64,000 bases of DNA from Streptomyces sp. ISL-36 (lineage in GTDB: Bacteria > Actinomycetota > Actinomycetes > Streptomycetales > Streptomycetaceae). Positions 1 to 7,479 of this stretch are shown piece by piece. A program made the position numbers and the translations under genes. Location: assembly GCF_018614205.1 (NCBI RefSeq), contig NZ_JAGGOS010000042.1, positions 1 through 64,000 of the forward strand, read 5' to 3'. The notes under the pieces were generated by a model that had not been told where the DNA came from, searched no databases, and saw only the letters and a list, made by a program, of their open reading frames with translations. Every line of letters begins with the position of its first letter. Position 1 is the stretch's first letter.

Positions 1-27
1 CGCGGCTTCCAGGCCACCGACAAGTGA
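1..27 (+). CDS. 3' end of an unidentified gene (partial, left edge)
   Basis: The window opens in a reading frame giving RGFQATDK followed by TGA at 25-27. A strong inverted repeat begins seven bases later, which supports this being a real gene end. Eight residues are too few to name a family. Confidence 0.4.
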   Translation, partial: RGFQATDK

Positions 28-33
28 TCCGAC

Positions 34-75
34 ATGAGTGAGGGGCGGGCTTGTCCGGGCCCGCCCCTCACTCAT
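34..75. terminator. Strong hairpin terminator
   Basis: A perfect 17-bp stem (34-50 paired with 59-75) encloses an 8-nt loop. It sits just after the stop of the partial gene at the left edge and ahead of the convergent minus-strand gene at 96-368, so it could stop transcription from either side. There is no U-tract, as is common in Streptomyces. Confidence 0.8.
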
Positions 76-95
76 GCTCTGGGCATCGCTGTCTC

Positions 96-368
96 TCAGT
101 GCCGCACCCGAAGCCGCCGGCCGGCAGAGGCCCTCCGCTCGCCGCACGCCAGGCGGCTCATGCGACTGCGATATGTGTCCGCGTCGATACGTCCGCGCAG
201 CCGCAGCCCCACGCACCACCGCTCGGTCGCCGCCAGGGCGGCCCGCCTCCCGCGCAGCCGCGCCAACGGAGGGCATCGCTTCTCCGCCGGGGTGACCAGG
301 CGCGCGATGTCGTACCACACGGCCGCCAGAATCAGCGCGCCGAGGATCACAGCAATCAGGGCTGCCAT
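96..368 (-). CDS. Small one-helix membrane protein with SHOCT-like C-terminus
   Basis: This 90-residue protein begins with a hydrophobic helix (about residues 2-20, rich in Ala, Ile and Leu). A basic linker follows, and then a short segment LRGRIDADTYRSRMSRL (about 56-72) that resembles the SHOCT motif (short helix, Gly, Ile-x-x-x-x-Tyr). The start is backed by an AGGAGG Shine-Dalgarno at 374-379, five bases upstream. SHOCT tails are generally thought to mediate oligomerisation; the function here is unknown. An inverted repeat overlaps its leader. It lies at the edge of the copper gene group, but nothing in the protein itself binds metal. Confidence 0.6.
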   Translation of the reverse strand: MAALIAVILGALILAAVWYDIARLVTPAEKRCPPLARLRGRRAALAATERWCVGLRLRGRIDADTYRSRMSRLACGERRASAGRRLRVRH

Positions 369-376
369 CTCGCCCT

Positions 377-394
377 CCTGATACCCCTATCAGG
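377..394. promoter_or_regulatory. Inverted repeat in leader of the 96-368 gene
   Basis: CCTGATA-CCCC-TATCAGG has perfect 7-bp arms around a C-rich centre. It contains an ATACCCC half-site like the CsoR-type operator at 4336-4352, but it lacks the matching GGGGTAT half. Its position over the ribosome-binding region suggests a regulatory site or RNA hairpin; the regulator is not identified. Confidence 0.35.
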
Positions 395-440
395 CCCATC
401 CACTACCAGCGTAGGCCGCGCCGGATGCCTGTGCGGAGGG

Positions 441-945
441 TTATGACACAGGCGCCGTGCCTCGCCCTCTCGTGCGCTGCTCGTACTGTCGGCGTTGTCC
501 GTACGGGGTCATCCCTCGCGGCTTGAACACCGCCAGCACCATGGCCACGCTCAGGACGAGCAGCGCCGGACCGGCGTGCAGGGCCGGCGAGACGTTCCGG
601 ACCTCGTCCAGACCAACGCCCGGCCGGGCCGCGACCTCCGCCATGACGCGGAAGGTCTCCAGGTACGTCAGCAGGAAGAGTGTGGCGGCCACGGTGATCC
701 CGAGCTTGATCAGGACCCAGTAGTGCTGCAGGAGCCCCCAGCTCGTTCACAGGGACTGCACCACACCGCTCAGCAATGACGCGAACGCCAGCGGCACCAG
801 CACGTACCAGGCGGCGTCCTCCATCAGCAGCTACACGCTCGCACCGCGTAGTCGTCACGCGCGGTCAGACCGATGACGGCAAGAGCCAGAAACACGAGCA
901 CCGCCCCCAGCCAACCGACCGAGCGCGACGGCCCCCGGCAGCCCG
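441..945 (-). pseudogene. Decayed copy of the 4-helix membrane protein at 5551-6075
   Basis: Read on the minus strand, pieces align along the intact protein at 5551-6075. GWLGAVLVFLALAVIGL (near 880-930) matches its first helix. LLSGVVQSL (near 750-775) and WGLLQHYWVLIKLGITVAA (near 690-745) match the middle, and VFKPRGMTPYG the C-terminus. A TGA at 747-749 interrupts the reading frame just after VVQSL, and a frameshift separates the first helix from the rest. The N-terminal start is missing and the sequence runs directly into a TetR remnant. It is therefore a dead duplicate of the membrane-protein/TetR module at 5.5-6.9 kb. Confidence 0.75.
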
Positions 946-1257
946 GCCGAGCGGCTCGAAGCCGTACTCACGACGTACGCCTTCATCTCCCACCACCGCG
1001 GCCACCACGGCGATGAACTCGCGTCCCTCCTCCACCAGGGCGAACCCGTCCGCCAGGCCCAGCAACAGCTCGTCGACCTGGTCCAGGGTCTGCTGGCCGA
1101 GGTCGCCGAGACGGGCGCCCTGCGGGACGACGCCAAGCCCGCCGAACTCGCCGTCTACTGCCTCCACGCCCTGACAGCAGCCGGCGCAATGCCCTCCGCG
1201 GCCGCGGTCCACCGCCTCGTCCGAGTCATCTTGGACGGGCTGCGGCCGCGAGGCTGA
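946..1257 (+). pseudogene. C-terminal remnant of a TetR-family regulator
   Basis: An open frame of 103 codons begins AERLEAVLTTYAF and ends HRLVRVILDGLRPRG-stop. It matches the C-terminal half of the TetR protein at 6321-6890; compare AIERLTGVLTAYA, ELAAYCLHALTAA and LHGLRA there. The DNA-binding domain and start codon are absent, the junction with the membrane-protein remnant lying at about 945. This shows that an old copy of the divergent module suffered an internal deletion that removed both promoters and both 5' ends. Confidence 0.75.
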
Positions 1258-1389
1258 CAAGCGGCGCGCGCCGCATCGGAACAACCGGCGTATCGCCGAA
1301 GACCGATCGGGTGAGCCCCCTATGCCGTCAGGCGTGGCCGATGGCGGTGGCGCCCAGCGAACGTCATGCTCCCGGCGAAGGAGGTGGCG

Positions 1390-1887
1390 ATGAAACCTGG
1401 ACGGCGCAGCCGCCACAGATATCCTCTGGCGCGCACCCTCGCAGCAGCGTCTTTGTTGGCGTTGGCGTTGGCGATGGCGGGCTGCGGGGACAACAACGGG
1501 AACGGCACCACCACGGTCACGACTCCCGCGACGACCGCCCCGACACAGAGGGCCGCCCAAACGGTGGACGTCGACGAGACCGACTTCGCGCTCAAGCTCT
1601 CGGAGACCGCCTTCGCGCCCGGGACCTATACGTTCAACGCACGAAACTCCGGCCGCACTTCGCATGCCCTGGCCATCTCCGGCCCCGGCCTCACCCCCAC
1701 CCAGACCGGTGGGCTGGCACCCGGCGAAACGGAGAAGATCACCGTCACCCTGCGCGAGGGCGAGTACGAGCTGTGGTGCCCCGTCGGCAATCACAGAGCA
1801 ATGGGCATGACGACTCGGATCAGAGTAGGAGCCGGAACCCCACCAGCGCGAACGCCAGACGGCGGCTATCCGGCCCCGGCTCCATGA
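1390..1887 (+). CDS. Cupredoxin-like lipoprotein
   Basis: This 165-residue protein begins with a lipoprotein signal: a basic N-terminus, a hydrophobic stretch, then lipobox LAMAGC with the acylated Cys at 32. A Thr-rich linker leads to a plastocyanin-like domain (about 58-148). Candidate type-1 copper ligands are H92 (in SHALAI), C130 and H135 (in WCPVGNH) and M138 or M140. It is therefore probably an extracytoplasmic copper-binding or electron-transfer protein. The start at 1390 is chosen over an upstream in-frame ATG at 1366 because a GGAGG sits correctly before it. It lies at the edge of a copper-related gene group, but outside the repeat-bounded segment that starts near 2.1 kb. Confidence 0.85.
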   Translation: MKPGRRSRHRYPLARTLAAASLLALALAMAGCGDNNGNGTTTVTTPATTAPTQRAAQTVDVDETDFALKLSETAFAPGTYTFNARNSGRTSHALAISGPGLTPTQTGGLAPGETEKITVTLREGEYELWCPVGNHRAMGMTTRIRVGAGTPPARTPDGGYPAPAP

Positions 1888-2090
1888 GCGAGCCCAGGCG
1901 CGAAGCCGGCCGAGGCTTACGCACACCGACACGACGAGCCGATCTGTGAGCCCGGAGGCGTGGGGCCTCCCACAACGACGGGCGCACCTGGGCGACCGCT
2001 GCCCGGCACAGCGTGATCGAAAGGCCCGCGCAAACGAGCTGACCCGCACTCGCGCACAGCCCCGAGCGCAACTGACGGCTTTTCAGTTCA
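1888..2090. other. Non-coding stretch before attachment-like site A
   Basis: No convincing gene is visible here. Overlapping open frames lack Streptomyces-like codon bias and recognisable motifs. The stretch separates the cupredoxin gene from the repeat array of site A. Confidence 0.5.
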
Positions 2091-2114
2091 TGCGTCATTC
2101 ACGTCAAGACATCA
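2091..2114. repeat. Degenerate repeat array of attachment-like site A
   Basis: TGCGTCATTCACGTCAAGAC then ATC corresponds to the last part of the array seen at 25501-25525 (GCGTCATTTCAGCGTCAAG then ATATC). Only two of the four repeat units are recognisable. It is the most diverged of the four arrays, which suggests it is the oldest. Confidence 0.6.
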
Positions 2115-2141
2115 CTGCGCCCCGGCCATGCCGGGGCGCAG
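2115..2141. terminator. Perfect 12-bp hairpin
   Basis: CTGCGCCCCGGC, CAT, GCCGGGGCGCAG forms a perfect stem-loop. It lies between the array and the gene-end copy of site A, where sites B, C and D have only a short AT-richer spacer, so it appears to be part of an extra ~100 nt in this site. It may act as a terminator. Confidence 0.6.
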
Positions 2142-2249
2142 ATCGCCCCCCAAACCTCCGGAAACCGCAGCTCAGGCAGCGCTCTCCACGCCCACCTGTT
2201 GCACCCACCGGAAACAGGTCGAACCGACGGCCGTTTCCCCGAAACCGCA

Positions 2250-2315
2250 CGTCAGACGCCCTATCGGACCGGCTCCAGAATGGCGACGCACTCCACGTGC
2301 GACGTCATCGAGAAG
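2250..2315 (-). repeat. Attachment-like site A: diverged copy of the methyltransferase gene 3' end
   Basis: On the minus strand this reads MTSHVECVAILEPVR-stop. It matches the C-terminus MTHHVECVAILEP of the intact RNA methyltransferase gene at 44872-46200. Orientation is the same as in the real gene. With copies at 25574-25636 and 36728-36790 it marks a likely recombination junction. Confidence 0.7.
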
Positions 2316-2394
2316 ATGTGCACCCGGAGGCCGTCCGGAAACATGCAGGTCAGAGCCACCTTCGGCTCCCTCTGGTCGTGATCAGGGGCGCGTG

Positions 2395-2412
2395 AGCGTC
2401 AAACGAGCGTCA
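2395..2412. repeat. Pair of AGCGTCA repeats right of site A
   Basis: Two AGCGTCA heptamers start 11 bp apart (2395 and 2406). This is the same spacing as the first two units of arrays B and D. An almost identical pair lies at 36873-36890, right of site C. Confidence 0.55.
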
Positions 2413-2608
2413 TGCTCAGGACCATGCGTCAGCGCCCCCGCGAACGACCTGGCCGCGCGACCGGAAGCCGGAACGCACAGCCTGTTCGGGACTCGGACAA
2501 TCATGTGCGGCACCTCCGCCGGCCGCTAACGCCCGAAGGGAAGACCCACATCGCGTCGGCGCAGGGCGCGCCGGTGGTGGGAGCCGCTGGTGCCGGACCA
2601 GCGGCGGC

Positions 2609-2992
2609 ATGGACTACTTCCAGCGCACCGTCATCGCGGCCGTCGCACTCGGTAGCCAACTCTCCTGAAGACGCCGTCTACCCGATCCTGGTGGCCGACG
2701 CCGACGGAGACACGCTGTCCGGTGAGCAGGACTACATCCTGCACTTCGATACGAATCAGCTGCGGCCCGTCGACGCGTTCTGGTCGGTGACGATGTATGA
2801 CGCCGAGGGCTCCAGGTCGCCAACGAGCTCGACCGGTTCGCACTCGGGGACCGCGACCCGGTGGTGTTCAACGCCGACGGCTCCCTCGACATCCTGATCC
2901 AGCACGCCGGCCCGGCCCCGAGCGCCAAGCCAACTGGCCCCTCGCTCCGCACGGCCCGCTCGGCGCGCACGACTGTGAGCGCAGGCGCCTGA
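2609..2992 (+). pseudogene. DUF1214-type protein, C-terminal remnant
   Basis: Fragments in different frames reconstruct one protein end. DYFQRTVIAAVALGSQL is followed by PEDAVYPILVADADGD, then FDTNQLRPVDAFWSVTMYDAEG, ANELDRFALGDRDPVVFNAD and LDILIQHAGPAP. These are hallmarks of the C-terminal DUF1214 domain of DUF1254/DUF1214 proteins. Frameshifts occur near 2668 (after SQL) and near 2811 (a lost base after AEG). There is no N-terminal domain and no start signal. It is a dead fragment just inside site A. Confidence 0.7.
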
Positions 2993-3040
2993 CCGCCTGG
3001 CTGGCCAAACCTCGCGGGGCTGCGAGGCGAGCTTTACGAT

Positions 3041-3460
3041 GTGCGCATGATTCGCGCCGCCCAGCTGACGAGGAGCCGCCCTGCCGGGCACGGCTTCGTG
3101 GTGCTGGTGCTGGTCGTACTGGCAGGTGTGCTTGGGATGCACGCCCTGACCCCCAGCCCGGTGCCCGCCTCACATGCGGGTTCCGGCCATGCGGCAGCGG
3201 CACCTGAGGTGGTCGTCCATCATCCGGTAGTTGCCAGCAGTGTCGGCTTGGAGTGCTCGCACACGGCCAGCGGCTCGGGCCACTTGGACCACGCGGATGC
3301 GACGTGTGCGGCGGTTGGTGTCGCCTCGGCGTACGTTCCGCCCCCACTGTTGGGCTCCGCCACGGCGGCGGCGCTTGAGGCGGCGGGCGTGGCGCTCGTT
3401 GAGGGTGTCGAGGGCAGGGCTCCGCCGGATCTGTCTGAGTTGCAGCTGCTGCGGATTTAG
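3041..3460 (+). CDS. DUF6153-like small membrane or secreted protein
   Basis: This is a 139-residue protein with one hydrophobic segment near the N-terminus (about residues 18-36, FVVLVLVVLAGVLGMHAL). A His/Ala-rich extracytoplasmic part contains HAGSGHAAAA, VVHHPV and HLDHADATC. Length, layout and its position ahead of a DUF305 gene fit the uncharacterised DUF6153 family. A TTTACGAT sequence lies directly before the start (GTG 3041 or ATG 3047) and there is no Shine-Dalgarno, so a leaderless transcript is likely. The His and Cys residues suggest metal binding, consistent with the copper genes around it, but this is inference. Confidence 0.65.
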   Translation: MRMIRAAQLTRSRPAGHGFVVLVLVVLAGVLGMHALTPSPVPASHAGSGHAAAAPEVVVHHPVVASSVGLECSHTASGSGHLDHADATCAAVGVASAYVPPPLLGSATAAALEAAGVALVEGVEGRAPPDLSELQLLRI

Positions 3461-3583
3461 GGAGACCCGCGCGGGCTTGCCGGTGCCGGTGTCGTCGCCG
3501 GGACGGCGGGCTCGTCGACGGGTTCTCTTCATCCGTTCTTCGCGCACGCCCTGACGGGCTGCGCTGCAAGGAGTTGTACCACC

Positions 3584-4207
3584 ATGATCAGCAAGCGTTT
3601 CCTCGTCCGCCGTACCGCCGCTGTCGTCGCAGCTGGGGCTGCCGCCGTCGTGCTGGCCGCCTGCGCCAGCGACGACGGCTCGGCCGGCCACAACGGCCAC
3701 AGCACCTCCTCGCCGGCCGCGTCCGCCTCCGCCTCGCAGGGACAGCACAACGCCGCCGACGTCGCCTTCGCCAAGGGGATGATCCCCCATCACCGCCAGG
3801 CCATCGAGATGGCCGATCTCGCGCCGTCGCGCGCCGAGTCTGCGGAGGTGAAGAAGCTCGCCGAGGGCATCAAGAAGGCGCAGGACCCGGAGATCAAGAC
3901 CCTGTCCGGGTGGCTGACTTCCTGGGGTGAGCAGGTGCCCGCAGAGGGCGCCATGGATCACTCCGCGCACGGCATGGCCGGGATGATGAGCGCGCAGGAG
4001 ATGGAGAAGCTGAAGAGTGCCTCGGGCAAGGCGTTCGACACCGCCTTCATGGAGCTGATGATCAAGCATCACGAGGGCGCGGTGGAGATGGCGAAGACCG
4101 AGCAGGCCCAGGGCGCCTTCCCTGAGGCCAAGACGATGGCGCAGGCGATCATCACCTCCCAGTCTGTCGAGATCGCGCAGATGAACAAGCTCCTCGGCAA
4201 GAACTGA
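3584..4207 (+). CDS. DUF305 lipoprotein (copper-associated)
   Basis: This is a 207-residue lipoprotein. The signal ends in lipobox LAAC (Cys 27), followed by a Ser/Ala/His linker and a four-helix DUF305 domain. Two characteristic MIxHH repeats are visible, MIPHHRQAIEMA (about 64-75) and MIKHHEGAVEMA (about 151-162), as in tandem DUF305 proteins. A Met/His-rich insert (DHSAHGMAGMM) lies between them. DUF305 proteins are repeatedly found in copper-resistance clusters and are presumed extracytoplasmic copper binders. A clear AAGGAG Shine-Dalgarno precedes the ATG. Its neighbours are a DUF6153-like gene upstream and the copper-operator gene downstream. Confidence 0.9.
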   Translation: MISKRFLVRRTAAVVAAGAAAVVLAACASDDGSAGHNGHSTSSPAASASASQGQHNAADVAFAKGMIPHHRQAIEMADLAPSRAESAEVKKLAEGIKKAQDPEIKTLSGWLTSWGEQVPAEGAMDHSAHGMAGMMSAQEMEKLKSASGKAFDTAFMELMIKHHEGAVEMAKTEQAQGAFPEAKTMAQAIITSQSVEIAQMNKLLGKN

Positions 4208-4335
4208 CCGGACTGCCCCCGGCCCGGGGCGGGTACGTGCGCGGTGCTCGCCCCTCGTCTCCGGTACGGCCCTGTCGATCCTTCGTCCGGCCCCAGGCGG
4301 CAGCAGGCCGCAGCTACGGAGAAACACCCTGGAAA

Positions 4336-4355
4336 ATACCCCCTAGGGGTATAAT
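4336..4355 (+). promoter_or_regulatory. CsoR-type copper operator overlapping a TATAAT -10 box
   Basis: ATACCCC-CTA-GGGGTAT (4336-4352) has perfect 7-bp arms and fits the operator of copper-sensing CsoR repressors in Streptomyces. The sequence TATAAT at 4350-4355 overlaps its right arm. A bound repressor would therefore cover the -10 element of the DUF4396 gene promoter. The predicted transcription start is near 4362, about 44 nt before the chosen start codon. Confidence 0.85.
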
Positions 4356-4405
4356 ATTTGTGGTGTGGGTCACCGAGAGCGGGGGCCTATGCGGCAGGGA
4401 ATGGG

Positions 4406-4948
4406 ATGACGGTCATGGATCACAGCGGGCACCACCACACCGACGCTCACGACCATGCCACGCACGGCGCTCAGGAGGGTCACGTCGCGCACGCGGGCGG
4501 CGCCCACCACGAGGGGGCGCCCTGGAGGATGGCGTCGAAGGCCACCCTGCACTGCCTGACCGGGTGCGCCATCGGCGAGATTCTCGGCATGGTCATCGGC
4601 ACTGCCCTGCTGTGGGGCAATGCCGAGACGATGGTTCTGGCGATCGCCCTGGCGTTCCTGTTCGGCTACTCCTTCACGCTGTTCGCCGTCCGCCGCGCCG
4701 GCCTGGACCTCAAGTCCGCGATCAAGGTCGCGCTGGCCGCCGACACCGTCTCGATCGCCGTGATGGAGCTGGTCGACAACGGCATCATCGCCCTCACCCC
4801 CGGCGCGATGGACGCCCACCTCAGCGACGGGCTGTTCTGGGCCGCGCTCCTGGGCGGCTTCGCCGTCGCGTTCCTGATCACCACTCCGGTCAACAAGTGG
4901 ATGATCGGCCGCGGCAAGGGCCACGCCGTCGTCCACGCCTACCACTGA
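4406..4948 (+). CDS. DUF4396 membrane protein with His-rich N-terminus
   Basis: From ATG 4406 the product is 180 residues. The first ~40 are extraordinarily His-rich (DHSGHHHTDAHDHATHG and AHAGGAHHEGAPW), typical of metal capture. A DUF4396 membrane domain with about four helices follows, including LHCLTGCAIGEILGMVIG (containing a Cys-x4-Cys) and MVLAIALAFLFGYSFTLF. An upstream in-frame start at 4358 is rejected because the TATAAT promoter ends at 4355. Its CsoR-type operator predicts induction by copper, so a role in copper handling or transport is likely. The mechanism is unknown for the family. Confidence 0.85.
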   Translation: MTVMDHSGHHHTDAHDHATHGAQEGHVAHAGGAHHEGAPWRMASKATLHCLTGCAIGEILGMVIGTALLWGNAETMVLAIALAFLFGYSFTLFAVRRAGLDLKSAIKVALAADTVSIAVMELVDNGIIALTPGAMDAHLSDGLFWAALLGGFAVAFLITTPVNKWMIGRGKGHAVVHAYH

Positions 4949-5105
4949 CCCCGGCGTCGACTCAGAACGGGCCGCCCAATGCGGGCGCCCCGTTCTGCGC
5001 GTTCGTAACCGCCGCCTGCTGGTCACACACTGAAAGTGCGGAGGTCGAACGTGTGCGGCCCGCCCGGTCCACCCGGCCTCCGGCCCCGAAATGGAGGCAT
5101 CGGTC

Positions 5106-5513
5106 ATGGCCACGGTCAAGGACATGCTCGCCACCTACCCGGCGGACCTCGGCGGCATCGACCAGGACAAGCTCACGCGCTGCATCGAGGCATGCATCGC
5201 CTGCGCCCAGGCGTGTACCGCGTGCGCGGACGCCTGCCTGTCCGAGGGCATGGTCGGTGATCTGACCAAGTGCATCCGCACCGACATGGACTGCGCCGAC
5301 ATCTGCAACGCCACCGCCTCGGTGCTCTCCCGACACACCGGCTACGACGCCAACATCACCGCCGCGCTGCTGAAGGCGTGCGCGGTCGCCTGCAAGGCGT
5401 GCGGCGAAGAATGCGCCTCCCATGCCGACATGCACGACCACTGCCGTCTGTGCGCCGAGGCGTGCCGCTCCTGCGAAGAGGCGTGCAACGAACTCCTGGC
5501 AGCGCTGGGCTGA
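5106..5513 (+). CDS. csp: Csp-type four-helix copper storage protein
   Basis: This 135-residue cytosolic protein (no signal peptide) has 18 cysteines arranged along amphipathic helices: CIEACIACAQACTACADAC, then DCADICNA, KACAVACKACGEEC and CRLCAEACRSCEEAC. This is the signature of Csp3/DUF326 copper storage proteins, which bind many Cu(I) ions inside a four-helix bundle and tetramerise. GGAGG at 5093-5097 selects ATG 5106 over the upstream in-frame ATG. It lies about 160 bp after the CsoR-operator gene with no operator of its own, so it may be co-transcribed with it or constitutive. Confidence 0.92.
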   Translation: MATVKDMLATYPADLGGIDQDKLTRCIEACIACAQACTACADACLSEGMVGDLTKCIRTDMDCADICNATASVLSRHTGYDANITAALLKACAVACKACGEECASHADMHDHCRLCAEACRSCEEACNELLAALG

Positions 5514-5550
5514 CCCCCGCCGGTGGTCTGCACCCGCACCGCAGCCACGG

Positions 5551-6075
5551 TTAGAGCGACGCATGCTCCGCCCGGCGGCGGCGCAGGCCGTAGCGGGTGA
5601 TCCCGCGCGGCTTGAACACCGACAAGCCGGCCGCCGTCAGCAGAACCACGATCGCCGCACCGGCGTCGGCCACCAGCTGGAACCGCAGGCCCTGAAGCTC
5701 CCCGCCCTCGAGCGCAGCCCGGGCAGCCGCGTCGGCCAGATGGCCGACCGGCTGCATGTGCACCAGCAGCAGCACCAGGGCGAGGACGGTGATCAGCAAC
5801 TTGGCGATCACCCAGTAGTGGCGGAACAGCCCCCACACCGTCCCGAGCGACTGCACCACACCGCTGACCAGCGTGGCGGCGCCCAGCGGCACGATTGCCG
5901 CCCAGCCCACGACGTTCATCGCCACGTACGCCGCTCGCGCCGTCTCCCTTTCGGCAGTGGACAGCCCGGTCACGGCCAGCGCGAGGAAGGCGGCGATCGC
6001 GCCGAGCCAGCCCAGCGAGAACGTGACGTGCGCGGTGAGCAGTGATTTGCGTACGGCCGGCGGGAACGGCTTCAC
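5551..6075 (-). CDS. Uncharacterised 4-helix membrane protein (DUF2269-like)
   Basis: This 174-residue protein has four predicted membrane helices (about 14-38, 50-72, 84-105 and 138-156). Conserved features include SLGWLGAIAAFLALAVTGL, GVVQSLGTVWGLFRHYWVIAKL and the C-terminal VFKPRGITRYG. The GTG start lies in a GTGA overlap with the stop of a small upstream gene, so translation is coupled. It is divergent from a TetR gene with an operator-like palindrome between. A decayed copy of the same module lies at 441-1257. The function is not known; the DUF2269 resemblance is tentative. Confidence 0.7.
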   Translation of the reverse strand: MKPFPPAVRKSLLTAHVTFSLGWLGAIAAFLALAVTGLSTAERETARAAYVAMNVVGWAAIVPLGAATLVSGVVQSLGTVWGLFRHYWVIAKLLITVLALVLLLVHMQPVGHLADAAARAALEGGELQGLRFQLVADAGAAIVVLLTAAGLSVFKPRGITRYGLRRRRAEHASL

Positions 6076-6227
6076 GACCCGTGCCCCACCATGCCGCCAC
6101 CGGCCAGATGCACGGCCAGGAACACCACCACCAGGACGATGACTATCGTGGCGGACACCTTTACCCAGCGCGGCGTGTGGTGTTCCTCCTCCGGCAGCCC
6201 GCCGGAAGACCTCGGCGAATCAGACAC
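6072..6227 (-). CDS. 51-residue single-helix membrane protein
   Basis: A GTG at 6225-6227 with GGGAGG four bases upstream opens a 51-codon frame. The polar N-terminus (SDSPRSSGGLPEEEHHTPRW) is followed by one strong transmembrane helix (about 24-42, SATIVIVLVVVFLAVHLAG) and a short GGGMVGHGS tail. Its TGA overlaps the GTG of the next gene (GTGA), the classic arrangement for translational coupling. The His pairs and terminal Met/His suit a small metal-linked membrane peptide. It is too short for ordinary gene callers. It would be the first gene of the transcript that the TetR operator should control. Confidence 0.7.
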   Translation of the reverse strand: MSDSPRSSGGLPEEEHHTPRWVKVSATIVIVLVVVFLAVHLAGGGMVGHGS

Positions 6228-6257
6228 AGCGCCTCCCGGATCGGTTCCAAGATTTTC

Positions 6258-6274
6258 CGAGACAACATGTCTCG
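6258..6274. promoter_or_regulatory. Operator-like palindrome between small membrane gene and TetR gene
   Basis: CGAGACA-ACA-TGTCTCG has perfect 7-bp arms. It lies in the divergent promoter region between the minus-strand membrane genes and the TetR gene. It is the natural candidate for the TetR autoregulatory site controlling both directions. Confidence 0.65.
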
Positions 6275-6320
6275 CTCACAAACGAAGTGTATCGGCCGTG
6301 TACGTCCGTATCCTGGATGG

Positions 6321-6890
6321 GTGCCGAAGCTGTGGAACGAGACCATCGACGCGCACCGTCACGCCGTGCGGGACGCCGTCCTGAACGCGGCCGCCGAACT
6401 CGTCGAAGGCGGTGGGCTGCGGGCAGTGACCATGTCCCAGCTCGCCGAACGCGCCGGAATCGGCCGCGCCACCCTCTACAAGTACTTCCCCGACGCCGAG
6501 GCCGTCCTCACCGCCTGGCACGAGCGGCAGATCACCGCCCACCTCACGCAGCTCCGTGAAGGGGCGAACCGGCCCGGCCCCGCCATCGAACGGCTCACCG
6601 GCGTCCTGACCGCCTACGCGAGCCTGGCCGGGCAGAGCCACGGCGGGGAACTGGCCGCCCACCTCCACCAGAGCGCGCACGTCGGCCACGCCGAGCAGCA
6701 CCTCACCCACCTGATCGCGGCCCTGATCACCGAAGGCGGCGACGCCGGCGACCTCCGCCGGGACGTGCCGCCCGTCGAACTCGCCGCCTACTGCCTGCAC
6801 GCCCTGACCGCAGCCACCACTCTCACCACGCCCGACGCACGCGACCGGCTCGTGAACGTCACCCTCCACGGCCTGCGCGCGGCGCCCTGA
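6321..6890 (+). CDS. TetR-family transcriptional regulator
   Basis: From GTG 6321 the product is 189 residues. The TetR N-terminal helix-turn-helix is clear: AVLNAAAELVEGGGLRAVTMSQLAERAGIGRATLYKYFPD (about residues 15-55, two parts of one motif). A helical ligand-binding domain follows, ending HGLRAAP. The longer upstream open frame is rejected because it crosses the operator and promoter. It sits divergent to the small and four-helix membrane genes with a perfect palindrome between, which suggests it represses them and itself. The ligand is unknown; the surrounding copper genes suggest, but do not show, a metal or stress signal. Confidence 0.85.
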   Translation: MPKLWNETIDAHRHAVRDAVLNAAAELVEGGGLRAVTMSQLAERAGIGRATLYKYFPDAEAVLTAWHERQITAHLTQLREGANRPGPAIERLTGVLTAYASLAGQSHGGELAAHLHQSAHVGHAEQHLTHLIAALITEGGDAGDLRRDVPPVELAAYCLHALTAATTLTTPDARDRLVNVTLHGLRAAP

Positions 6891-6929
6891 GCCCCGACCC
6901 TCCCAGTCGGGCTCTCCAGAGGCCCAGGT

Positions 6930-7373
6930 ATGTTTCACGCCATGGTCACGGCCCGGCGCGCATCCGGCTCACCGCGGGCCCGCATTAATGCGGGCCCGCT
7001 GCGCCTGCTGTGGCTGGCAGCCTTGCTGCTCGGCTTCCTCTACACCCACGCGGCGGGCGCCGAGAGCGCCTCCGCCCACATCACCAGCGTGCCCGCCGCC
7101 CAGACGGCCGTCGCCAGTCCAGAGCCGGACGAACACCGCCACGATGGCGTCGTCGGCCGCGAGGGCGGGCATGGTCACGGCGGCCACTCGCACCCCGCCG
7201 AGGTCTGCGACACCACCCCCACCCAGGACAGCGGCCTTCCCACCCCCCGGCTCACCCCGCTCGCCGGGCAGACTCCCGCTGCCGGCCCGCGCAAGAGTGC
7301 CTGGGCGGCCCGCGACACAGCAGCACTTCCCCCCTTGCGAAGTTCCGTCGGTTCCGTGGTGCAACAGGTATAG
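6930..7373 (+). CDS. DUF6153-like His-rich secreted or membrane protein
   Basis: This 147-residue protein has a basic N-terminus and one hydrophobic segment (about 26-44, LLWLAALLLGFLYTHAAG). The extracytoplasmic part is rich in His and Gly: DEHRHDGVVGREGGHGHGGHSHP (about 67-89, two adjoining parts). Layout and size match the protein at 3041-3460. ATG 6930 is used, but ATG 6942 is equally possible; neither has a clear Shine-Dalgarno, so translation may be leaderless. The His-rich stretch suggests transition-metal binding outside the membrane. Confidence 0.6.
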   Translation: MFHAMVTARRASGSPRARINAGPLRLLWLAALLLGFLYTHAAGAESASAHITSVPAAQTAVASPEPDEHRHDGVVGREGGHGHGGHSHPAEVCDTTPTQDSGLPTPRLTPLAGQTPAAGPRKSAWAARDTAALPPLRSSVGSVVQQV

Positions 7374-7479
7374 ATCCGGGCGGCTCATCCCGGTCTATCC
7401 GTTTTCTTTGCACCACGTCACCGGCCGCCAATGGGCGGCGCTTGGCGTGGTCCACCACACGCCTTCGCAAGGAACCTGC

